Shown here: one piece after another, positions 25,681 to 34,500 of the stretch | Layout of the letters: each line of letters starts with the position of its first letter | Position numbering within the stretch: position 1 is the first letter of the stretch | Assembly (NCBI GenBank): GCA_024640345.1 | Contig: JAHEFD010000002.1 | Span: forward strand, 1 to 64,000 | Source of the DNA: Woeseiaceae bacterium | Lineage (GTDB): Bacteria > Pseudomonadota > Gammaproteobacteria > Steroidobacterales > Woeseiaceae | Direction of reading: 5' to 3' | DNA length: 64,000 nt | Program-made: the position numbers and the translations under genes | Notes under the pieces: generated by a model | The model's input: the letters and a program-made list of their open reading frames with translations, nothing else | Databases searched by the model: none | Told to the model about the DNA's origin: nothing

Positions 25681-27240
25681 ATGAATCAAATGAGGATAAG
25701 AGACGTGTTTCGAGCAGTCCTGGTGGCCCTCATCGTGGCTTTCACCGCGTCGGGTTGTGCCGTGAATCCAGTGACCGGAAAACGCGAGCTGACCATGGTC
25801 AGCGAGTCGCAGGAAATCCAGATCGGAACGGAAAATTACGCGTTTATGCAGCAGGCGGGCGGTGGCGATTACGACGTCGACCCGGTTCTTACCGAATACG
25901 TACAAGGCGTTGGCAAGCGCCTGGCGGCAGTTAGCGATCGACCTCTGCCGTACGAGTTTGTAGTGTTGAACAGCTCGGTCCCGAACGCATGGGCATTGCC
26001 CGGCGGTAAAATCGCCGTCAATCGCGGGCTGCTGACAGAGATCAACTCGGAGGCTGAACTTGCGGCTGTCATCGGGCATGAAATCGTGCATGCCGCCGCA
26101 CGCCACTCAGCCAGGCAAATGGAGCGCGGGATGCTCCTCCAGGTGGCGGTTGTGGGCACTGCGATAATGACAAGTGACAGCGACTACTCGAATCTCGCGA
26201 TAGGCGGCGCGAATGTTGGCGCGCAGCTGATCAGCCAGTCCTACGGGCGAGGTGCCGAGCTGGAATCCGATCTTTACGGCATGCGATACATGTCGAGGGC
26301 CGGCTACGATCCGCAGGGCGCGGTAGTGCTGCAACAGACGTTCGTCAAATTGAGCGAGGGCAGGGAGACCAGCTGGCTCAGCGGCCTTTTCGCAAGCCAC
26401 CCGCCGTCAGAGGAACGCGTGCGCGCCAATATTCAGACAGCTGCAACGTTGCCTGCCGGTGGAGAAACCGGAGTCGAACGTTACAAAGCAGCGATGGAGA
26501 AGACCCTCGACACGAAGGTGGCCTATGAGGCCTACGACGAAGGCCGGAAGGCGCTGGGAGAAAAAAATAGCGCCCTGGCGTTAAAAAAGGCCGAGGAGGC
26601 AATCAGCCTGTACCCGGACGAGGCTCATTTTTACGGATTGAGAGGTGATGCGCGATACGTTGACGAGCAGTACGACATGGCGGTCGACAATTACGACATC
26701 GCTATCCGGCGGCGCAATGACTTCTTCCAGTACTATCTGCAGCGAGGGCTGGCAAAGGAAAAACTCGGTGATGATGGCAGTGCACTGACCGATCTTGAAA
26801 AGAGCAATGAGCTCTTTCCGACTGCAACGGCAACATCGAAACTCGGGGACATTGCGGCGAAGCGCGGCAACAAATTGCAGGCGATTGAGTATTATTCGAC
26901 GGTCGCCGGCAGCCAGGGTGAGATTGCGCTGGATGCCAGGGATAAACTCGTTCGCCTCGATCTCGAACAGAACCCCGGAAAATATATTCAATTTGGCTGC
27001 TATCCCGACAGCAGCGGCAACCTGATCGTCGCCATCGCGAATGCAACGACAGTCGCCATCAGGGATGTCCGTTTCGTCGTGCAATATCGTGACAGTGGTG
27101 GCGTCACGCGAAATCGCGAAGAATCCATTCGCGGCCCTATTGCAGCGGGGCAGCGTAGCGATCTCAATACGGGAATCGGACCCTATCCACCCGGTGCCGG
27201 GTGCCCGGTACAGATAACTGCAGCGAGAGTCGCGAAATAA
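25681..27240 (+). CDS. M48 metalloprotease lipoprotein with TPR repeats (BepA-like)
   Basis: A 519-residue protein. The signal ends in the lipobox TASGC, so it is a periplasm-facing lipoprotein. The M48 zinc protease domain (about residues 35-250) contains GHEIVHAAARH (HExxH) and the third-ligand region AELESDLYGMRY. After about residue 270 come TPR-like helices (ALALKKAEEAISLYPDEAHFYGLRGDARY and onward), then a C-terminal beta domain of about 85 residues. BepA-type proteins assemble or degrade outer-membrane proteins such as LptD. The extra beta domain after the TPRs is not in BepA. A 22-bp palindrome follows the stop. Confidence 0.88.
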   Translation: MNQMRIRDVFRAVLVALIVAFTASGCAVNPVTGKRELTMVSESQEIQIGTENYAFMQQAGGGDYDVDPVLTEYVQGVGKRLAAVSDRPLPYEFVVLNSSVPNAWALPGGKIAVNRGLLTEINSEAELAAVIGHEIVHAAARHSARQMERGMLLQVAVVGTAIMTSDSDYSNLAIGGANVGAQLISQSYGRGAELESDLYGMRYMSRAGYDPQGAVVLQQTFVKLSEGRETSWLSGLFASHPPSEERVRANIQTAATLPAGGETGVERYKAAMEKTLDTKVAYEAYDEGRKALGEKNSALALKKAEEAISLYPDEAHFYGLRGDARYVDEQYDMAVDNYDIAIRRRNDFFQYYLQRGLAKEKLGDDGSALTDLEKSNELFPTATATSKLGDIAAKRGNKLQAIEYYSTVAGSQGEIALDARDKLVRLDLEQNPGKYIQFGCYPDSSGNLIVAIANATTVAIRDVRFVVQYRDSGGVTRNREESIRGPIAAGQRSDLNTGIGPYPPGAGCPVQITAARVAK

Positions 27241-27264
27241 AAAAGGGGTCGAATTCGACCCCTT
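27239..27264 (-). terminator. Terminator between the M48 protease and pepF genes
   Basis: A perfect 22-bp palindrome (half-site AAGGGGTCGAA) lies at 27243-27264 between convergent genes. On the minus strand the right arm runs into six T residues (27239-27244), a classical intrinsic terminator for pepF. On the plus strand the T-run is short. Confidence 0.75.
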
Positions 27265-27291
27265 CATAAAGTATCGACTGTAGCTGACCGG

Positions 27292-29160
27292 TCATTGTTT
27301 CCTGAGGATATCCTCCATTTCGTCCATGATGGCATTCATCTTCGCAGCGACGGCCCGGTACGGTCCGGGCGTCGCCATATCGACACCGGCATTCTTAAGC
27401 AACGCGTAGGGATAGTCCGAGCCGCCCGCTTTCAACAGGTTTTTGTAGTTTTCGACCGCTGGCTCCCCTTCCTCGGCGATACGCGCGTATAGCGCCGTGC
27501 CCGCTGTCTGTGATGTCGCATACTGGTAAACGTACATGTTGTAGTAGAAATGCGGGATGAACATCCACTCGTTCGTATACAGGTCATCGATGATGACAAC
27601 CCCCTGATCGTGTCCGTGATAACGCTTAAGGATTTCTCCGTACATTTCAGAGATGCGCTGCCCGGAAAGTGCCTCGCCCCGTTCAGCCGCCTCGTACAGG
27701 GAAAGCTCAAACTCGGCAAACATCGTTTGCCTGAAGAACGTTCCCCGCATCCCCTCGAGTGCGCTACCAAGGTAGTAGAGTCGTTCGTTGTCCGACTCCG
27801 CGTTTTTTACCATGTAGTCCTGCAGGATCAGTTCCAGCGATGTGGACGGGATCTCTGCAATGAAAGTCGAGTAGAAGGAAGTGTCAAATGGCTGGTTTTG
27901 CCTCGAGTAGAGCGTATGAATTGCGTGGCCCCACTCGTGAGCCAGTGTGGACAGGCCCTCGTAGTCGTCATTGTGGTTGAGCAGCAGGTAGGGATGCACA
28001 TCGAATGCGCCGGGGTTCATATAAGCTCCGGATCGCTTGCCGCGTTGCGGGTAAACGTGCATCCAGCGTTTGTTCATCGCTTCGCGCTGCATATCAACCC
28101 AGTCGTCGCCGAGGACGGCCATAGCTTCGAGCGTTATCTCTTTACTCGTCTCGATATCGAATTTCTTGTCAAGGGAAACGAGCGATGGATAAATATCGTA
28201 ATAGTGCATTTCCTCCACGCCCAGCATCTTTGCGCGCAGTTTAAAATAGCGATGCAAGGTTGGCAGCGCCGCGTTCACCTCGGTGACCAGCGTTCGATAT
28301 ATCGCTTCCGGCAAGTTGTCCTGAAATAATTCGCGTTGCAGGACGGAATCGTAGTTCCTTGCCTTGGCCAATGCTGTCTGCGTTTGAATGTGTGAGTTCA
28401 GTACAGCGCCGACGCTGTTACGGTACTCGAGCCACTTGCCCCAAAAGGCATCGAAAACCATCTTTCGATCGTCCCGGTTATCACTTCCACGGAAGCGGCT
28501 GTAACCCTGGGAATCAATGACACCTTCTTCGCCGTTCGAAAGTGTAACGGTCGGCCACGGAATATCGGAATTCGCCACCATGCTGTAAATGGAACTGGGT
28601 GAATCAAATGCCTGCGAAAAATAAGCCAGGGTTTCTTCAGCTTCGTCCCCGAGTGTATGCGGCGCATTACGCAGGCTGTCCTCGAGTCCAAAAGCGAATC
28701 GGTCGAGACGCTCGTCTTCATTGATGTAGGCGGAGATTACCTCCTCACCAATGCGCAGGATTTCCGGCTGGACCCAGGCAGTCGCTTCCCCGAGGCGGGA
28801 AAACATGACCTGGCTGAGCTGGTCGCGCTCCTGGGTGTCATTGGCTCGCAGGTCTTCATCGGCGTTGAGACTGGCATATGTTGAGACCCGCGCCGCCTCT
28901 CTCGTAGTGTCGGATAGAAGGAGCAGCCCCTGGTAGAGACTGTCCGCACTGTCGCCAAGCGTGCCCCGAAGTGCCTCAATATCTTCGAACTTCGCCATTA
29001 CGTCGTTGCGGGCCTGTTCCCAGGCTTCAACCGAAGGATAAAGTTCGGTCAGGTCCCAGGTGTACTTTGGATCGACTTCGCTTGTGTCGTTCTGAGCCAG
29101 GGCCGCGGCGCCAGGCAAGATCAGGAACGCAGCCAGTGCTGCCTTACAGAGGTGAGACAT
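27292..29160 (-). CDS. Exported oligoendopeptidase F (M3B family)
   Basis: A 622-residue zinc peptidase of the M3B (PepF) family, cutting short peptides. The active site is LAHEWGHAIHTLYS (HExxH) near residue 410, with the third-ligand Glu in the following IAEIPSTSLELIL. The rest of the chain is helical as in the family. Unlike the usual cytoplasmic PepF it opens with a hydrophobic signal (AALAAFLILPGAAALAQ), so it should act in the periplasm. GGAGAAA precedes the ATG. It is transcribed alone and ends at the 27.24-kb terminator. Confidence 0.9.
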   Translation of the reverse strand: MSHLCKAALAAFLILPGAAALAQNDTSEVDPKYTWDLTELYPSVEAWEQARNDVMAKFEDIEALRGTLGDSADSLYQGLLLLSDTTREAARVSTYASLNADEDLRANDTQERDQLSQVMFSRLGEATAWVQPEILRIGEEVISAYINEDERLDRFAFGLEDSLRNAPHTLGDEAEETLAYFSQAFDSPSSIYSMVANSDIPWPTVTLSNGEEGVIDSQGYSRFRGSDNRDDRKMVFDAFWGKWLEYRNSVGAVLNSHIQTQTALAKARNYDSVLQRELFQDNLPEAIYRTLVTEVNAALPTLHRYFKLRAKMLGVEEMHYYDIYPSLVSLDKKFDIETSKEITLEAMAVLGDDWVDMQREAMNKRWMHVYPQRGKRSGAYMNPGAFDVHPYLLLNHNDDYEGLSTLAHEWGHAIHTLYSRQNQPFDTSFYSTFIAEIPSTSLELILQDYMVKNAESDNERLYYLGSALEGMRGTFFRQTMFAEFELSLYEAAERGEALSGQRISEMYGEILKRYHGHDQGVVIIDDLYTNEWMFIPHFYYNMYVYQYATSQTAGTALYARIAEEGEPAVENYKNLLKAGGSDYPYALLKNAGVDMATPGPYRAVAAKMNAIMDEMEDILRKQ

Positions 29161-29373
29161 TCGAATTTCTCCGGCCGTTATTTGTCTGCCGGTTTTGAAC
29201 GAAAACCGGCGCTTCAGTTCAATTTGAAGCCGAGTCTAGCAGTGCCACGGTATTCTGGCCACGCCAGTTGGCCAGGGGTTCGACGCCAAATTCCCTCGCG
29301 GAACAAGAGAGATTTGTCATGCCTGCATGCTAGACTCGGAGCCGAATTTTGACCGAGTGAGCTCCAGGCAACA

Positions 29374-31455
29374 ATGAAGCGTTTCATCCGAGAATTGCGT
29401 CGACGTGAAGTATTCCGGTCCGCCGGTCTCTATGTTGGCGTCTGCTGGATTCTGATCGAGGTCTCGAGCGTCATTCTGCCGACGTTCGACGCGCCGGAGT
29501 GGGCGCTGCAGGCCACCATCATTGCCGCATTCGTCGGGTTTCCGATTATGCTGGTGCTAGCCTGGGTTTATGACCTCACCGATCATGGCATCGAAGTCCA
29601 GGGTGACGCTACGGACACAGTCGTTGCGCCGATTGGCGGTCGCAAAATGGACTTCGTTGTTATCGGGCTCCTGTCCGTTGCGCTTGTTCTATCCTTATAT
29701 ATGAATGTCACCAGCGGTCCGCAGGTCATCGAGAATCCGGATCCGGTCACGGTACTGATTGCTGACTTCGACAACCAGACTGGCAATGAATTATTCGATG
29801 GCTCACTTGAACAGGCATTGAACCTGGGTATCGAGGGTGCTTCGTATATCAACAGTTATTCACGAAATACTGCATTGGCCCAGGCGAAAGAACTGGAGCT
29901 CGGCGAAAAACTCGACGAAGAGACTGCCCGACTTGTCTCTGTTCGTCAGGATGTACGCATGGTTCTGGCAGGTGCTATCTCGTCTGACGGCGGAAGATTT
30001 GAACTTAGCCTGCGTGTCGTCGACCCTACCAGTGGCGAACAGATTGCCGAAGCTGATGCGCGCGCCAAGACCAGCGCCGACGTCCTCGGTGCTATCAATA
30101 CGCTCGCGGCGGATATCAGGAAAGAACTCGGCGAGGATTCGCTCGACCTGGACAAGCTGGAAGCCGGCGAGACAGTCACCGCAGCCTCGATCGAGGCAAT
30201 CAAGTTCTACACGGATGCGCAGGATCTCGCGAGGGCGGGCCGGGACGAAGAGGCTATCGAACTCTACGCAAAAGCTGTCGCGGAAGATCCGAGCATGGCG
30301 CGCGCTTATTCCGGCTGGGGATTGTCGGCGCACAAGATCGGACGACCGACCGAGTCAGACGAACAGTGGCAAAAAGCATTGTCGTTGCTCGACCGTATGA
30401 CGGAGCGGGAGCGATACAGAACGCTGGGGCTTTATTACACCGTCGTTTCACTGAATTACAACACGGCTATCGAGAATTACCAGCAGCTGGTTGAAAAGTT
30501 TCCTGCGGACGGCGCGGGCATTAACAACCTCAGCATTCTCTATATCTTTACCGCGCAGTACGACAAGGCGCTGGCGCAGAGCGAGAAGCTGCTGAAGATT
30601 TACCCGGGCAGGACTCTGTACCACGGTAATCATGCGCAGTACGCAATTTATGCCGGCGACATTGTGACTGCTGCGGCCGAGGCTCAGAAGGTCATCTCCC
30701 AGGATCCATCGTTTTTCAAGTCATACATGATTCTCGCCCTTGTTTCGCTTCACGAAGGCGATGCAGCGGCGGCGATCAAGACTTACGCACGCATGGCAGA
30801 GACAGGTACTCGAGGCGCATCGCTCGCCAACATTGGTCTTGCTGATATTGCACTTTTTGAAGGTCGCTACGCGGACGCCGTCCAGATTCTGAACGAGGGA
30901 ATCGCGATGGATGAAGCCGAGAACAACGAGCGCGGCGTCGGTTCCAAGAAAATCGCATTGGCACAAGCCCAGATCGCGCTCGGCGAGTCAGAAACGGGAT
31001 TGCAGACGATTGACGACGTTGCTGCGACTCGAGGCGACGGGCAGCTGGTTCCGTCGGCAGAAATATATTCCGCTGCCGGGCGTTACGACGATGCGTTCGA
31101 AATCGCGGAGCAGTATCGTGAGCAATTGCGGCCAACGGCTCGGGCCTATGCCGACCTTATCGATGGCATCAATGCGATTCATCAGCAGGAGCATGTTCTG
31201 GCGATCGAATCACTGAGGAAGGCGCTGGATTCCGCAGACCTGTGGATCGTCCGCTATTATCTGGGCCAGGCGTATCTTGGCGCCGGCTATCCGGCGGAGG
31301 CAAGTGCGGAGTTCGAAAATCTGACTACACGTCGCGGCGAAGCGGGTGGAATGTTTTTTGACGATGTTCCTACCTGGCGCTACACGGCATCTCTCGATGA
31401 GTGGAAAGAAAAGGCCGGCGCTGCCATTTCCAATCTGAGCGCAAACAACCAATAA
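29374..31455 (+). CDS. Membrane-anchored TPR protein of the adenylate-cyclase-like type, without cyclase domain
   Basis: A 693-residue protein. The N-terminus (RELRRREVFRSAGLYVGVCW) with helices at about 18-36, 46-66 and 91-110 is the module often found in proteobacterial TPR proteins fused to cyclase or winged-helix domains. A TolB/FlgO-like domain follows (VTVLIADFDNQTGNELFDGS, about 123-240), then TPR repeats to the C-terminus. No catalytic domain is fused. It probably acts as a periplasmic or cytoplasmic scaffold in envelope signalling; the precise role is unknown. A bidirectional terminator begins at its stop. Confidence 0.8.
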   Translation: MKRFIRELRRREVFRSAGLYVGVCWILIEVSSVILPTFDAPEWALQATIIAAFVGFPIMLVLAWVYDLTDHGIEVQGDATDTVVAPIGGRKMDFVVIGLLSVALVLSLYMNVTSGPQVIENPDPVTVLIADFDNQTGNELFDGSLEQALNLGIEGASYINSYSRNTALAQAKELELGEKLDEETARLVSVRQDVRMVLAGAISSDGGRFELSLRVVDPTSGEQIAEADARAKTSADVLGAINTLAADIRKELGEDSLDLDKLEAGETVTAASIEAIKFYTDAQDLARAGRDEEAIELYAKAVAEDPSMARAYSGWGLSAHKIGRPTESDEQWQKALSLLDRMTERERYRTLGLYYTVVSLNYNTAIENYQQLVEKFPADGAGINNLSILYIFTAQYDKALAQSEKLLKIYPGRTLYHGNHAQYAIYAGDIVTAAAEAQKVISQDPSFFKSYMILALVSLHEGDAAAAIKTYARMAETGTRGASLANIGLADIALFEGRYADAVQILNEGIAMDEAENNERGVGSKKIALAQAQIALGESETGLQTIDDVAATRGDGQLVPSAEIYSAAGRYDDAFEIAEQYREQLRPTARAYADLIDGINAIHQQEHVLAIESLRKALDSADLWIVRYYLGQAYLGAGYPAEASAEFENLTTRRGEAGGMFFDDVPTWRYTASLDEWKEKAGAAISNLSANNQ

Positions 31456-31484
31456 AAAAACCGGCCACATGGGCCGGTTTTTTC
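31454..31484 (+). terminator. Bidirectional intrinsic terminator
   Basis: The stem CCGGCC/GGCCGG (31461-31466 and 31472-31477, loop ACATG) is flanked by a run of A on the left and six T on the right. It can terminate the plus-strand TPR gene and the convergent minus-strand giant gene. Confidence 0.85.
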
Positions 31485-31503
31485 TTGTCGTCTTTCTATT
31501 TTC

Positions 31504-34500
31504 TTATCGCGTTCGCACGCACTGAGTTGCGCCTGCCGTACCTGGCGGCATGATCACTACCTTGTAGTAACCAGCCTGGCCCGGCGTCTGCCAGTTGAGT
31601 CTCCAGCTATAGTCCGACGATGAGTAACGGAAATCGCTGCTGCCGGAATCTTCGGCCGCCGAGCCGTCGCCACTGCCGTTGCTACCGGTTGTGCAATTCC
31701 TGTCGGTAAACGGTCCATACCAGTTGACCATCGGAGAGAAACTGGACGAATCTGCGCGGTTGGTCGTTCCCGCATCATTGTAGTACCAATCCAGAGGGAC
31801 GGTGCTGCCGGCATTGATGTTGCCTTTGAGCCCGAGAACGACGATGTCGTAAGCGAATCTGATCTCGACATCGAACATTACCGTTGTTTCATTTCCGCTT
31901 TGGTCGCTCACAGTACAGGTCGCAACGTCGGCATGAATACCCAGCGGGAGCGTTGCCGAGTCGCCATCACCCGGTAATGAACAGGCGATATCAACGTTTG
32001 TACCGTCAACGATGTCATCGCCGGTGACATTGACGACCAGCTCCGCCTCAAAAACCGTTGCCGGAACGTCGTTGGTCAGGATGACAAACGGTTCATCAAC
32101 GACGTTTGCTGTTGGTGCCGAAGTGTCGACGATCGTCACCGGGAAGCTCACCGCAGGACTGGAATTACCCGCACTGTCAGTCGCGATACAGGAAATCGTG
32201 TTCAGCCCGAGTGCCAGGTTATTGTCGGGCGTACAGACCGCGACGATGGGTCCGTCAATTGCGTCTGTTGCCGAAACAGGGCCCCATGGAGTCGGGCCGA
32301 CGTATCCGCTGGGATCGTTCGCCTCGACACTGAAAGGCTGGGTTGGCAGTGAGCCCGGGTCGATGACCGGGACATCCTCGACCGTCACCGTGAATGAACC
32401 GGAGTCGGTGTTGCCGGCCTGGTCTTCTGCGACACAGGTTACACCGGTTGTCCCTACTTCGAATGGGTACGTGAAAGTGTAAAGGATGCTTCCGCCAGAG
32501 CTTGTAACCGTCGGCGGGATTCGAACGGGTGCTGAACCGACATCGCAATACACCGTGAGATTCGGATTAGGGTCGGTTGCGCTCACCGGCCATGCGATAA
32601 CGAACGTTGTATCACCCGGTGCCAGCACGAATGGCTCGGTTGGCGTAAAGATCGGCGGATTGATACCGCCGATGACCGGCACGCTTGTGTCAGTCACGAT
32701 CACGGATCGAGTGACCTCGGCAGCCATATTTCCGGATACGTCAGTTGCGTTGTAGGTGACCGAGTAGCTACCCACCAGTGACGTATTCACACCCGAGCTG
32801 TCAATCACGACAGTTACTGTCGGGTCGCCACTGTCGGCAGCTGTCGCGCCGGGTTCTACGTAAAGGTCGCCGGCCTCCAGCGTCATCGGGTTCGCGCCGA
32901 GGAGCGTAATGGCTGGAACCGTCGTGTCCTGCACGGTGACGGTACGAGTTACCTGGACAGCTGGGTTGCCGGACGAATCGCTGACGTCATAGGTTACGAC
33001 ATAGATTCCCGGAACATCGTCATTCACGACGTCGCCCGCGATGGTGACACTCAGCGTTCCGTCTGCAATATCAGATGCGGTCGCGCCAGGTTCAACATAG
33101 GTATCCACACCGGCTTCGAGCGTCATTGCAGCGGCGCCGGTCAGCGTAATGGTCGGAGCGGTCGTATCCTGCACCGTGATGGTACGAGTGACCTGGACGC
33201 CTGCGTTGCCGGATGAATCGCTGACATCGTAGGTCACGACGTAAGTTCCCGGCAGGGTGTCATTCACGACGTCGCCGCCGATGGTGACACTCAGTACACC
33301 ATCCGCAATATCAGACGCCGTAGCACCCGATTCCGTATAGGTATCCACGCCGGCTTCGAGCGTTATCGCAGCGGCACCGGTCAGCGTAATGATCGGAACC
33401 GTCGTATCCTGCACGATGACTGTCCGCGTTACCTGTGTAGCCGGATTCAGCGCCGCATCGGAAACATCGTAGGTCACAACATAGGTACCGACGGTTGTCA
33501 CATCGACGCTATCACCACCAATCATGATCAATGAGGTCAGGTCACCGTCCCTGTCGTCCAGCGCCGTGGCGCCCTGTTCGGTATAGGTATCCACGCCAGC
33601 TTCGAGCGTTACCGTAGCAGCGCCGGTCAGGGTGATTTCCGGAGGCGTCATGTCAGGTTCGATGAAGTCGACTTCGCAGACCGGATCAGATTCAGTGCCC
33701 GGCAACTCCACGTCGCAATCGACTGTGCCGCCCGGTTGCGAAAACAGTGCGATACCGGAATTTGCGCTAAGTCCTTCGAGGTCGAAACCCGATGGCAAAT
33801 TAACGAAACGCATCGTAATGATCGTTGATTCGTCCGGAGAGATAACAAAGCCCGGGGTGTCTGCTTTCGTCGGATCAGGATCGTTCACTGACCCATAGAA
33901 TGCCGATTCCAGCAGCTGATCTGGCGTCAGCGTAGAGGCATAAAGTATCTGGTTGTCGACCACGACCTGTGGCGCACAGTACATCGCGCCCGCCGGTGAC
34001 GAAACGGTGCTGTTCATGTAGCTGCGGCGCACGGTCAGCATCACGGTTGCGCCTGAACTGGCCAGGCTTTGCGCCAGTGTCGAGCTGAAAATCGGCTTGA
34101 TATCGACACCCGTCGCTGTGTTATTGGCCGAATCGGCAGTCCAGCTGATTTCCGTATACGGATCCCCCGGAGTCACGTTTTCAAGATCCAGGTTTTCCAG
34201 ATCCAGGTTTTCAACGTCCGCCGCGAATATGGAGACATTTTCGAGGTCGAGGTTTTCCAGATCCAGGTTTGCGAGGTCGAAGTTTTCGAGATCCAGGTTC
34301 TCGAGGTCCAGGTTTTCGAGATCGAGGTTTTCGAGGTCGAGGTTTTCGAGGTCGAGGTTTTCGAGATCCAGATTTTCCAGATCGAGGTTCTCGAGATCCA
34401 GGTACAACAATCTGTTTTCAAGATCGAGGTTTTCGAGATCGAGATTGACGACCCGATTTTCCAGGTCGAGGTTTGTGTAAAGCGAATTCTCGAGGTCGAG

